From Streptomyces alanosinicus (lineage in GTDB: Bacteria; Actinomycetota; Actinomycetes; Streptomycetales; Streptomycetaceae): a stretch of DNA of 64,000 bases. The notes below the pieces were generated by a model. The model worked only from the letters and a program-made list of their open reading frames with translations, ran no database searches and was not told where the DNA came from. A program made the position numbers and the translations under genes. Location: contig NZ_BMVG01000003.1 in assembly GCF_014650595.1 (NCBI RefSeq), forward strand, positions 434,001-498,000, written 5' to 3'. This document shows positions 43,139 to 50,664 of the stretch, in pieces (positions within the stretch are counted from its first letter, which is position 1; each line of letters starts with the position of its first letter).

Positions 43139-44121
43139 GCGGGACGCGCCCAAACCACCGCCCGGTCGAAGGCAGTTCCGCGCTTGTCGGGTACGTCCCG
43201 GCGCTCCCAGAGGCCTCCCGGGGCGAGCGGATCCCCGTTCTCGGAATCGGTGGACCATTCGTCGCTTGGTAGCTTCGAGGCGACCGTTGCGGCTGCCTTC
43301 AACTCGTCGATGCGCTCCATACAGCGCTTCTCGTGCTGCTGGTACTTCAAGATGGTGTCCCTGAACGCCGCGCGACCAGTGGAGCCCTCGTAGAGGCCGT
43401 CCTTACGGTCCTGGCACAGCTCCGTCATGCTCTGAGGGCGCCCCATGAACCGAGGAACGTCAGTGTCCCCGCCCGGTCCATGTTCCGCTCGCGCTCGCGG
43501 CCGTCGAGGATCGCTTGTAGGTCGTACCCGCGCTTTGGTTCGATGAATCCCTGATGTGGCCTCACCGGCTGCCCGTCCTCGTCACGGAGGATCTCCCGGC
43601 GCTTCGTCCTGGGATCGACAGGGCCGATGGCGAAGCCAGCAAGCCGCGGGGCGCGGAGGATGCGACGTACCACGGTCGACGACCACTCATTGCCAGCCCC
43701 GTCAGACCCTCCGCCTTTACGACGCTTCCGTGGCCGGTGTTGTCGACCTGCACGGGTTCAGCCTTGAAGCCATACGGGACCGGGCCAAAGGAGTGAGAGC
43801 CCTTCGCCTTCAGCTCCGCAAAGGCGTCACGGATGAACTTGCTCTTATTCTTGGACTCTTGGTGAGCTGGTCCAGCAATGAGCGCGTCGAGACGATGGCG
43901 ACGCCGTATCGCGCCAACTCCTCTTGGATCTTCAGCGCTTCAGCGGCGCCCTGACGCGTCAGTCGCGACAGCATGTAGATCACGACGACGTCAAACTTTC
44001 ACTGTCGAGCGTCCTCCAACATCCGTTCGAAGTCCGGCCGGTAGATGTTGGGGTCGTAACCCGACAGACCGACGTCTTCGTAGTGCCCGACGTGTCGCCG
44101 GTTCTCCTGAGAGTGGATGTA
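43139..44121 (-). pseudogene. Large serine recombinase/integrase, broken
   Basis: Minus-strand frames together spell a large serine integrase: HVGHYEDVGLSGYDPNIYRP, then VVVIYMLSRLTRQGAAEALK, AELKAKGSHSFGPVPYGFKA, VVRRILRAPRLAGFAIGPVD, GLYEGSTGRAAFRDTILKYQ. The first about 40 residues with the catalytic Ser are absent, replaced by the host-gene 5' end. A TGA at 43999-44001 interrupts after FERMLEDARQ. At least two frameshifts follow, and the C-terminus is cut by the IS5 remnant. Confidence 0.75.
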
Positions 44122-44196
44122 CGCGTCCTTGGCCACGGTGAGCAAGGTGTCGTAGGTGGCCCCTTGCTGGGGCTCGGTGAAGATGCGAAGGTCCAT
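44122..44196 (-). pseudogene. 5' end of the split LLM oxidoreductase gene
   Basis: The ATG at 44196 starts MDLRIFTEPQQGATYDTLLT and VAKDA, 25 codons that match 21 of 25 residues of the intact island copy. The frame then passes directly into integrase sequence (YIHSQENRR). The upstream bases also resemble those before the intact copy (ATGGATGC and ATTGATAC before ATG). Confidence 0.8.
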
Positions 44197-44434
44197 GCAT
44201 CCATCCTGCATGGGCCGCGCCGCGTCAACCGCGCCGGTTGCGCCCGGCGGGGCCGTCCCCGGTCGGGTGAAAATCCCCCGCGGGGCGCGCCGGGCGCCGT
44301 GCGGGCCAGTGACCGGCCCCGGTGATGATCGTTGGGCCGTCGGAGCCGGACCGTCCGGCACCCGCGCCGGACGGTGGTCGCCGTCGCGCGTCACTGTGTC
44401 GGCCCTGACGGGCCGGGGGGCCGAGGAGGCCGTC

Positions 44435-44593
44435 ATGTCCGAAGAGAGTGGCTCAGGGGTGGGCTCCGCCGGTCAGCCGAAAGGGCTGCTGCAGCAGATG
44501 GAGGAGCTGATGGCCGCTCTGAACGCGGAGCTGTCGGAATTGGCCGATCTGCAAGGCGGTCAGGGCGATGCCGAGGAGGCCGGGCGGAGCTGA
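44435..44593 (+). CDS. Small acidic coiled-coil protein
   Basis: The 52-residue frame begins MSEESGSGVGSAGQPKGLLQ and has a helix QQMEELMAALNAELSELADL with leucines at heptad spacing. It converges on the DUF6099-like gene with a 14-base gap. GGGGCCGAGGAGG lies upstream as a ribosome site. The family is not recognised. Confidence 0.45.
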   Translation: MSEESGSGVGSAGQPKGLLQQMEELMAALNAELSELADLQGGQGDAEEAGRS

Positions 44594-44607
44594 CCTCGCA
44601 ACACGCC

Positions 44608-45099
44608 CTAGAGGGCGCCCGTCGGGCTGTTCCGGTTGTCGTCCTCCTGTAAGGCCTCCTCGCGTGCCGCCAGCTTGCGCAGCATCTCCAGGACGCGGTC
44701 GCGGGACTCGTCGGCCGCGTCGATGGCCTCCATGCACTGCCAGTACGTCGTCTCGTCGGCCGCGGCGCTGGCCATCCCGACCAGGGCTATGCCGACCTCA
44801 CCGAGCAGACCCCCGAGGCAGAGCAGGGTCTCGCGGGCGTCGTCCAGCTCGGTGAGCTGGGCGGCGCGCAGGTCGCCCAGGTCGATCTCGGGCGGGTCCA
44901 GGACTCCGCAGCCCCGGCCGGCCAGTTCGGTCAGGCCGAGCGCCTCGCCCCGCAGCTCCGGCGGGCCGGAGACGGCGAGCCGACTGCCGAGCGCCTGGGC
45001 CAGGGCCTGTGCCTGCCACACCTCCGCCATGATCTCGCCCGCGTCGGCGGCGCCCGCCAGCGCTCGCCTGCTCGTGAGTATGAGCCGAATCGCGTCCAT
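44608..45099 (-). CDS. DUF6099-like protein
   Basis: The 163-residue protein starts MDAIRLILTSRRALAGAADA and continues EIMAEVWQAQALAQALGSRL. This is an all-helical streptomycete family I recall as DUF6099. Acidic and leucine-rich helices run throughout (ELDDARETLLCLGGLLGEVG). No membrane segment or enzyme motif is seen. GAAGGACGGGGG precedes the ATG. The 165 bases upstream (45100-45264) are relatively AT-rich and probably hold its promoter. Function is unknown. Confidence 0.65.
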   Translation of the reverse strand: MDAIRLILTSRRALAGAADAGEIMAEVWQAQALAQALGSRLAVSGPPELRGEALGLTELAGRGCGVLDPPEIDLGDLRAAQLTELDDARETLLCLGGLLGEVGIALVGMASAAADETTYWQCMEAIDAADESRDRVLEMLRKLAAREEALQEDDNRNSPTGAL

Positions 45100-45264
45100 G
45101 GGTCGCCCCCGTCCTTCCGCGTGCGTCGCGCACGCCCGCTCGAACTTCCCTGTCCACTACCCAGAGTGAGGGTACATGGGGCGAAAAGCCAGAGGTGAAC
45201 GGAAATTTGTGGACAACAATTCGGATTCGACAGGCGAATTGACTGCGTAGAGTGATAACGGACT

Positions 45265-45633
45265 TCAGGATTCCGATCGTTCACGGCCGGCTGACCCGTC
45301 GTCCGGTCCGGGCACCGGAAAACGTCTCTCGTTGCGGGCGATCTTGGCGTCCAGAGCAGCCAGCGGGTCGATGCCGAGGACGTCGCAGAACTGCAGGAGA
45401 TAGGCGAGGACATCGGCGACCTCGTCCGTGACGCGGGGCGCGGCGGAGGGGTCGGCCATCACCCGGGCCGACTCCTCCGGGGTCAGCCACTGGAAGATCT
45501 CGACCAGTTCGGAGGCCTCCACCGAGAGGGCGGCGGCGAGGTTCTTGGGCGTGTGGTAGGGCTGCCAGTTCCGGGCGGCCGCGAACTCGGCGAGCCTGCG
45601 CTGGAGTCCGGTCAGATCGAGAGGTTCCGTCAC
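45265..45633 (-). CDS. MazG-like nucleotide pyrophosphohydrolase
   Basis: The GTG at 45633 overlaps the ATPase stop as GTGA. The 122-residue all-alpha protein carries the MazG/dCTPase metal site: LSVEASELVEIFQWL near residue 37 (EASELVEI supplies ExxE) and DEVADVLAYLLQFCDVLG near 70 (ExxD). Proteins of this kind hydrolyse (d)NTPs to monophosphates to clean or tune nucleotide pools. Coupling to an AAA ATPase suggests the pair acts together, perhaps in nucleotide-based stress or phage response. That is speculation. Confidence 0.82.
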   Translation of the reverse strand: MTEPLDLTGLQRRLAEFAAARNWQPYHTPKNLAAALSVEASELVEIFQWLTPEESARVMADPSAAPRVTDEVADVLAYLLQFCDVLGIDPLAALDAKIARNERRFPVPGPDDGSAGRERSES

Positions 45634-46898
45634 ACGTCCAGATGTACCACTGTGACACCCGGGACCTCCGCGGCCCACGAGGCATCGCTCACCGCGCCCA
45701 CGCACCGGATGTGCCCGCGCTCGCCCATCCGGGCCGCCGTCCGCAGCAGTTCCCCGCGCTGACCCGGATCGAGGCAGCGGTCGAAGCCGTCGGCGAGGAC
45801 GGTGAGGGTGCGCAGGGCGTCGGGCACCTCGCCCGGCACGTCCAGGTCCAGGACGCCGGGTCCGGTCAGCAGCACCAGGGTCAGCGCGAGATAGCGCAGT
45901 TCGCCGTCGCCGAGCCGGGCCAGTTCGGTGCGCGGGCCGGCGCCGCGGTCGAGCAGGGCCCGTACCGTGCCGTCCGGCAGCGGTTCGGCGGCCAGGTCGG
46001 TCACCGGCCCGGCGCACCCGGCGTGCAGCGCCTCGACCAGCAGGCCGTGCCGGCGGCCGCACTCCGCGCGGGTGCGCCACAGCACATCGGCGAGGTTGTC
46101 GCAGCCGGGCAGCAGCCGGCCCGAGCCGGTGGGGACGGGGGCGCGCATGTACTCCGGGCGGGGGTCGCACGGGAAGACCGAGCGCAGGGCGACCACCATC
46201 TGCTCGGCCGCGGCGAGCACATGGCGCTGACCGTCCGTCTTGCCGGCCACGCGCAGCGGCAGCAGCGCGGTGCCGAGGCGGTCGTCCGGGAGCGGGGCGC
46301 GGGTCACCGGGGCGAAGCCCGCGGTGTGCCAGGCGGCCTGCACCGTCCGCCGCCCGGGGTCGCGCAGCGCGGTCTCCAGCAGGACGACCCCGCCCGCGGT
46401 CAGCCGCTCCCCCACGATCCTCAAGGCAGGCTCGGCCTGTACGGCGACGTCGAGCCGGACCGGCCCCTCGGCGCCGTCGGCCGTACATCCGATCCGGAAG
46501 CCCCGCCGCCCGCCTGCATCGGGGCGGGCCCGCTGCGGCACACAGGCGACCGGGTCCGGGAACGCCTCGAAGAGCGATGCTCCGCCGCCGAGCCGGGCGA
46601 GCGCCTCGTACGCCCCGAGCGCGGTCGTCTTTCCCGACCCGCTGGGCCCCGCGAACAGGGTGACGGGCCCCAGCGGAAACTCGGCCCGCCGATGCCCGGC
46701 GAAGGCCGACAGCCGCAGCTCGGTGATCCGGGCACGCACATCGGCGGACGCGTCGCACGCGCGGGACGCCCGGGAGCCACCGGACTCACGGGACTCCCGT
46801 GTCTCGCGGGACTCGTCGGACTCACGGGACTGCGCGGGAACGGTCGCAACGGACGCGTCGGCCGCCGCAGGCCCGGCGGACACGGAAGGCACGGCCAT
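45630..46898 (-). CDS. AAA-type ATPase (RecF/SMC-like), function unknown
   Basis: The 422-residue protein has a disordered N-terminus with SRES/TRES repeats (residues about 24-50). An ATPase of the AAA_21/RecF type follows. Walker A is FAGPSGSGKTTALGAYE near residue 82. A signature-like segment LARLGDGELRYLALTLVLL is near 325, and Walker B is VLDLDVPGEVPDAL near 350. The GDGELR part resembles the ABC signature of SMC/RecF proteins. It has no fused nuclease. It shares a 4-base overlap with the MazG-like gene. Confidence 0.75.
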   Translation of the reverse strand: MAVPSVSAGPAAADASVATVPAQSRESDESRETRESRESGGSRASRACDASADVRARITELRLSAFAGHRRAEFPLGPVTLFAGPSGSGKTTALGAYEALARLGGGASLFEAFPDPVACVPQRARPDAGGRRGFRIGCTADGAEGPVRLDVAVQAEPALRIVGERLTAGGVVLLETALRDPGRRTVQAAWHTAGFAPVTRAPLPDDRLGTALLPLRVAGKTDGQRHVLAAAEQMVVALRSVFPCDPRPEYMRAPVPTGSGRLLPGCDNLADVLWRTRAECGRRHGLLVEALHAGCAGPVTDLAAEPLPDGTVRALLDRGAGPRTELARLGDGELRYLALTLVLLTGPGVLDLDVPGEVPDALRTLTVLADGFDRCLDPGQRGELLRTAARMGERGHIRCVGAVSDASWAAEVPGVTVVHLDV

Positions 46899-47004
46899 AC
46901 CCGGACGGTAGAACCCGCCCGCGGCGGCGAACCGTTTTGCCCTCCGGGCGTTCCTACGATCGGGGGACAGTGCGGAGGCGGAGGGCCGGGCCCGCCGCCC
47001 CGGC

Positions 47005-47424
47005 TCAGCCGCCCGACACTCCCACGCCCTCCATCAGCCCGCTCACCTCGGTGCCGGGCGGAGTGAGGAGGAACACATTGCGGTCGACCCGGTGCATGCC
47101 GCTGCCCAGACCGAAGACCACGCCCGTGCTGAAGTCGAGGACCCGCTTGGCGACCTCGGTCTCGGCACTGGACAGATCGAGCAGGACCGGCGCGCCGGCC
47201 ATCAGGGTCTCGGCGACCTCACGGGCGTCCGCGAAGACATTGACCCGCAGCACCACGAACCGGCGCCGGGTCTCCGTCTCGGCGTCGGGCAGCGAGCGGT
47301 GGTTCACCGCGGACGGCCAGGCGTCCCTGCCCCGCAGCGGCACGACCTGGGCGAGCCCCTCCCACTGTTCATCGGTGACGTCGTAGCGGTTCACCGGCTC
47401 CCCCCGAACTGACTCGTACTCCAT
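47005..47424 (-). CDS. SepF-like cell-division protein
   Basis: The ATG at 47424 (MEYESVRGEPVNRYDVTDEQ) is preferred over a TTG five codons upstream. The 139-residue protein has the SepF core: RFVVLRVNVFADAREVAETL near residue 57, GAPVLLDLSSAETEVAKRVL near 80, and FSTGVVFGLGSGMHRVDRNV near 100. SepF bundles FtsZ at the membrane. Streptomyces have SepF in the dcw cluster plus extra SepF-like proteins. This one lacks the usual membrane-binding N-terminal helix and is away from ftsZ, so it is probably an Sfl-type paralogue. Confidence 0.78.
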   Translation of the reverse strand: MEYESVRGEPVNRYDVTDEQWEGLAQVVPLRGRDAWPSAVNHRSLPDAETETRRRFVVLRVNVFADAREVAETLMAGAPVLLDLSSAETEVAKRVLDFSTGVVFGLGSGMHRVDRNVFLLTPPGTEVSGLMEGVGVSGG

Positions 47425-47526
47425 GCCTGCACCAGCCAATTCTTACGCCAAGTCACCCGTTCGGCCCAACAACGACACACTGCGCCACCGATCCCGGTGC
47501 CCTGCGCCGAAAGGAGCCTGCGCCAC

Positions 47527-49383
47527 ATGTACGATTACGCCCGCTTCTTACTGCCCTCTTACCGGACTCTTCACATGCCGCCACGCCGCGCTCACCGGGC
47601 GCCATTACCGTCCACTGACGTGCACTTGGCAGAATCACAGCAGGTGACACCCGGCCGGCGGACGCAGTCGGCGGTGTCCGCCGTACCGGTCGCCCCCGCG
47701 GAGGTCCACGAAGCTCCCGCCCAATGGCATCGCGTGCTGACCCTGCTCGCCGATGTGAGCCTGTTCATCGGGACACGCACGGTGTGGACGCAGGCGGCGA
47801 CCCACAAGCTGATCCTCGCCGGGATCATCTCCGCCTGTTACGCCTCGATCCTGGTGACCGGCGTGCTGACGCTGACGGTCCGCCGGGCGCGCTCGCTGGC
47901 GCGGCTGGACGTGATCGTGCTGGTGACCGCCATCGCCCTCACCGCGTGCACCTGGGCACTGAACCACGCGGGCGGCGACGAAGCGGTCCTGACCACGCAG
48001 GCCGCGAAGGAGATGATCCACGGGAACCAGGTGTACGACCACGCCTGGCCGTGGCTCTTCCGCATCAAGGGCGTCGCCCTGACGGCGACGACGACCGGCG
48101 GTTACGACTTCACGTACGGCTACCCGCCGCTCACACCGCTGCTCACCGCCCCCTTCCTGTGGCTCGGCCACAACGGCGCCCCGGCGACGGCGGCGGTGAC
48201 GGTCGTCCTGATCGTGGGCACGGTCATGCTGTGGCGGCTGCTGCCGACCCCGTGGCGCTCCGCGGCCACGATGATCTGCCTGGGCTTCAGCTTCCTGCCG
48301 ATGTACGCGCGCCAGGGCTATCCGGCGATCATCGGCCTGGTCCTGCTGATGCCGGTGGTCGTGTGCTGGTCGCGGTTCGGCGCCGGGGGCCGGCTGGGCG
48401 CCGCCGGGATCGCGCGGGCGGCCTGTCTGGGCGCCGCGTGCGCGGCCCAGCAACTCCCCTGGTTCGTCACCCCGTTCCTGCTGGCGGGGATCTACGCCGT
48501 GCGCCGTGGTGAACTCGGCGGCCGTGAGGCCGTGCGCGTGGTGCTGCGGATCGCCGGGATCGCGCTCCTGACCTGGCTGCTGATCAACGCGTACTTCATC
48601 GTGACCGAGCCGGGTCCGTGGCTGGAGGGCATCGCCCTGCCGCTGACCCAGGGCGCGGTGCTGCACGGGCAGGGCCTGGTCGGCATCTCGCTGTACTTCA
48701 CCCACGGCAGCGACCGGCTCGACTGGTACGGCCACGCGAGCATGCTGCTCGCCGCGGCCCTGCTGGCGCTGTTCGTGCTGTTCGTGCGGCGGCTGGGGCC
48801 GGCCGCGACCGTGCTGCCCTGGTGCGCCTTCTATCTGGCGACCCGGTCCCAGGACGGCTACTACCTGATGATGACGCCGCTGTGGCTGGCGGCGGCGATC
48901 ACCGTGCCCCTGTCGGACTTCTCGCAGGCGTGGCAGCCACGGCCCCGCTGGCTCACCGGCCGGCGCCGCCGTCCCGCCCTCGCGGCGGCCGTGGTGGCGC
49001 TGGTGCTGCCCGCGCTGGTGAGCGCGACCCTGGCGGCGACGGGGAAGCCGCCGCTGAAGATGGACATCACGGCGGCCCGGCACGGCGCGAGGCAGACCCT
49101 GTCGACGCTGACCGTGAAGGTCGCCAACACCGGGAACGCCGCGCTGACCCCGCACTACATGCTGACGACCGGCCAGGGCATGAACCGGTACTGGTCGCTG
49201 GCGCACGGCCCGGCCACGATCCCCGCGCACGGCACGGCGACCCTCGTGCTGCGAGCGCCCGGCGGCGGGTTCCCGCTGCCCGCGAAGAAGAACACGCACA
49301 TAAGGCTGCGCGCCTTCACGGCGACCCCGCAGACGCTCTCCACGATCGACGTGAGCGCGGCCGAGCTGGGCATCAAGGGCTGA
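47527..49383 (+). CDS. Multi-spanning membrane protein, glycosyltransferase-like
   Basis: AAAGGAG ten bases before the ATG at 47527 sets the start (MYDYARFLLPSYRTLHMPPR). The 618-residue protein has about eleven membrane helices between residues 70 and 510, then a C-terminal extracytoplasmic domain of about 110 residues rich in beta strands (LTVKVANTGNAALTPHYMLT). The loop after helix 3 has GGDEAVLTTQAAKEMIHGN and GGYDFTYGYPPLTPLLTAP. Such charged first loops occur in GT-C glycosyltransferases using polyprenyl-phosphate sugars. No donor or acceptor can be named. Confidence 0.65.
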   Translation: MYDYARFLLPSYRTLHMPPRRAHRAPLPSTDVHLAESQQVTPGRRTQSAVSAVPVAPAEVHEAPAQWHRVLTLLADVSLFIGTRTVWTQAATHKLILAGIISACYASILVTGVLTLTVRRARSLARLDVIVLVTAIALTACTWALNHAGGDEAVLTTQAAKEMIHGNQVYDHAWPWLFRIKGVALTATTTGGYDFTYGYPPLTPLLTAPFLWLGHNGAPATAAVTVVLIVGTVMLWRLLPTPWRSAATMICLGFSFLPMYARQGYPAIIGLVLLMPVVVCWSRFGAGGRLGAAGIARAACLGAACAAQQLPWFVTPFLLAGIYAVRRGELGGREAVRVVLRIAGIALLTWLLINAYFIVTEPGPWLEGIALPLTQGAVLHGQGLVGISLYFTHGSDRLDWYGHASMLLAAALLALFVLFVRRLGPAATVLPWCAFYLATRSQDGYYLMMTPLWLAAAITVPLSDFSQAWQPRPRWLTGRRRRPALAAAVVALVLPALVSATLAATGKPPLKMDITAARHGARQTLSTLTVKVANTGNAALTPHYMLTTGQGMNRYWSLAHGPATIPAHGTATLVLRAPGGGFPLPAKKNTHIRLRAFTATPQTLSTIDVSAAELGIKG

Positions 49384-49440
49384 GGCCGGCAGAGCCGGGA
49401 CCTGTGGGGCCGGTACCGACAGGGCTGTGCGCGCCGCCGT

Positions 49441-49956
49441 TCAGGCCGCCGTACGGGTGAAGCGCAGCCCGGCCGTCACCGTGGTCAGGCCGCGCATCAT
49501 GCCCAGCTGGTTCCAGCCCATGCCGAACTGCTCGCGGTCCACGGTGAACTCCGCGCCCAGGGTGAGTGCCCCGGCGCTCGCGTCGCTCACCCGCGCGGTG
49601 AAGGTGACGGGCCTGCTGATGCCGCGGACGGTCAGCTGACCGGTGACCCGCACGTCGTCGCCGCCGAGGCGGTCGGCGCCGCGGACGGCGAAGGTGATCT
49701 CCGGGTGGTTGTCGGCGTCGAAGAAGTCGGCCGAGCGCAGATGGGTGTCGCGTTTGGCGTGCTTGGTGTCGAGGGAAGCGACGTCCAGGGTCACCGTGCC
49801 GGCGGCCGAGCCGTCCGGCCTGACCTCGCCCCGGCCGCTGACGGCGGTGAATGCGCCCTTCACGGTGACCAGGCCCCACATGGTCCGGTGCCGCACCTCC
49901 ACGGTGGACGCGGTCGGGTCGAGCTGCCAGGTGCCTGTTTCCACGGCGGCGGTCAT
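49441..49956 (-). CDS. YceI-family protein
   Basis: The 171-residue protein is a YceI lipocalin-like beta barrel: GTWQLDPTASTVEVRHRTMW at the start, HLRSADFFDADNHPEITFAV near 75, and LTVRGISRPVTFTARV near 108. It has no signal peptide, so it is cytoplasmic, unlike E. coli YceI. The family binds isoprenoid-like lipids. AGGGAG precedes the ATG. It diverges from a MarR regulator with three palindromes between, so it is very likely that regulator's target. Confidence 0.9.
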   Translation of the reverse strand: MTAAVETGTWQLDPTASTVEVRHRTMWGLVTVKGAFTAVSGRGEVRPDGSAAGTVTLDVASLDTKHAKRDTHLRSADFFDADNHPEITFAVRGADRLGGDDVRVTGQLTVRGISRPVTFTARVSDASAGALTLGAEFTVDREQFGMGWNQLGMMRGLTTVTAGLRFTRTAA

Positions 49957-49979
49957 GGTCGTACTCCCTGTTCGGGTGA

Positions 49980-49995
49980 TTCAAATTTGGATGAC
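49980..49995. promoter_or_regulatory. MarR operator 1
   Basis: TTCAAATTTGGATGAC keeps the AAATTTGGA core and one TGAC-type arm. It is 24 bases upstream of the yceI start. Confidence 0.65.
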
Positions 49996-50020
49996 TTCCG
50001 TGCGAGCCACACGCTAGCGC

Positions 50021-50040
50021 GTCATCCAAATTTGAACAAC
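50021..50040. promoter_or_regulatory. MarR operator 2
   Basis: GTCATCCAAATTTGAACAAC shares CATCCAAATTTG with the inverse of site 1 and lies mid-way between the divergent genes. Confidence 0.65.
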
Positions 50041-50044
50041 CTAC

Positions 50045-50062
50045 TCGTCCAAATTTGGACGA
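50045..50062. promoter_or_regulatory. MarR operator 3, perfect palindrome
   Basis: TCGTCCAAATTTGGACGA is a perfect 18-bp palindrome 17 bases upstream of the regulator gene. It covers its likely promoter or transcript start, so autorepression is expected. Confidence 0.8.
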
Positions 50063-50078
50063 CAGGTAGACTCGACTC

Positions 50079-50579
50079 ATGTCCGCACCCGACGCGCACT
50101 CCGCCGACCAGTTCGTATGTCCCGCCGCGGGAAACGGGCTGCTGCCCGCCGAGCTGCGCGCGTGGATGGTCCTCCTGGCCGCGACGGGCGCCGTCGAGCA
50201 GCGGCTGCGCTCGGTCGTGAAGGAGACCCTCGACGTCTCGCACGACGAGTTCCTGATCCTGTGCCTGCTGGCCGAACAGCCGCGCACCGGTCTGCGGATG
50301 ACCCAGGTGGCCGATCTCCTCGGCCGCCCCAAGACCCGGCTCACCTACCAGATCGCCTGTCTGCAGCGGGCCGGTCTCGTCACCCGCACCTCCGTGTGCG
50401 GCGACAAGCGCGGGGTGCAGGTCGCCGTCACCGACAAGGCGCGCGCGCTGCTGTCCGAGACCTCCGTCCTGCTCGCCGGGACCGTGCGGCAGGCCCTCGC
50501 CGACTCGATGGGCGCCGAGCAGCGCGCCGCCCTGCGCGCGCTCCTTCCCGACCTGGCCGGCGAGCCCTCCGACAACTGA
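50079..50579 (+). CDS. MarR-family transcriptional regulator
   Basis: The 166-residue protein is a MarR winged-helix dimer. A long N-terminal helix leads to SHDEFLILCLLAEQPRTGLR near residue 50. The recognition helix is LGRPKTRLTYQIACLQRAG near 80, and the wing is TRTSVCGDKRGVQVAVTDKA. The single Cys in the wing (SVCGD) could sense oxidants, but this is speculative. The three palindromes in the gap with yceI are its likely binding sites. Confidence 0.88.
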   Translation: MSAPDAHSADQFVCPAAGNGLLPAELRAWMVLLAATGAVEQRLRSVVKETLDVSHDEFLILCLLAEQPRTGLRMTQVADLLGRPKTRLTYQIACLQRAGLVTRTSVCGDKRGVQVAVTDKARALLSETSVLLAGTVRQALADSMGAEQRAALRALLPDLAGEPSDN

Positions 50580-50664
50580 GCGGCGCAGATCACAAAGGCA
50601 AGTGGAGAAACCTCACAAGCAGTTTCCCGCGCTCGCTCAAGCGCCCTGCCCTAGCATCCGACCC

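Larger units (their letters stand above)
36360..44121. mobile_element. Decayed integrative island (~7.8 kb) inside an LLM oxidoreductase gene
   Basis: The flanks are the two ends of one minus-strand gene (3' part to the left, 5' part to the right). The interior has a broken serine integrase at the right boundary, remnants of IS256, IS110 and IS5 types, a tRNA gene, and cargo (intact LLM gene, phosphotransferase, ParB-like protein, MFS exporter). The integrase lies directly against the 5' gene end, as expected for phage-like or ICE-like insertion. Residues 26-137 of the host gene are gone, so later deletion occurred. Exact att sites cannot be read. Confidence 0.7.

Noticed and set aside
44156..44434. 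Extended N-terminus for the small coiled-coil protein
   Set aside because: It would run through the antisense of the split LLM gene and its promoter. The ATG at 44435 has its own ribosome site.
46795..46860. Short GACTC/CGGGACTC repeats as regulatory sites
   Set aside because: They encode the Ser-Arg-Glu repeats at the N-terminus of the ATPase, in frame.
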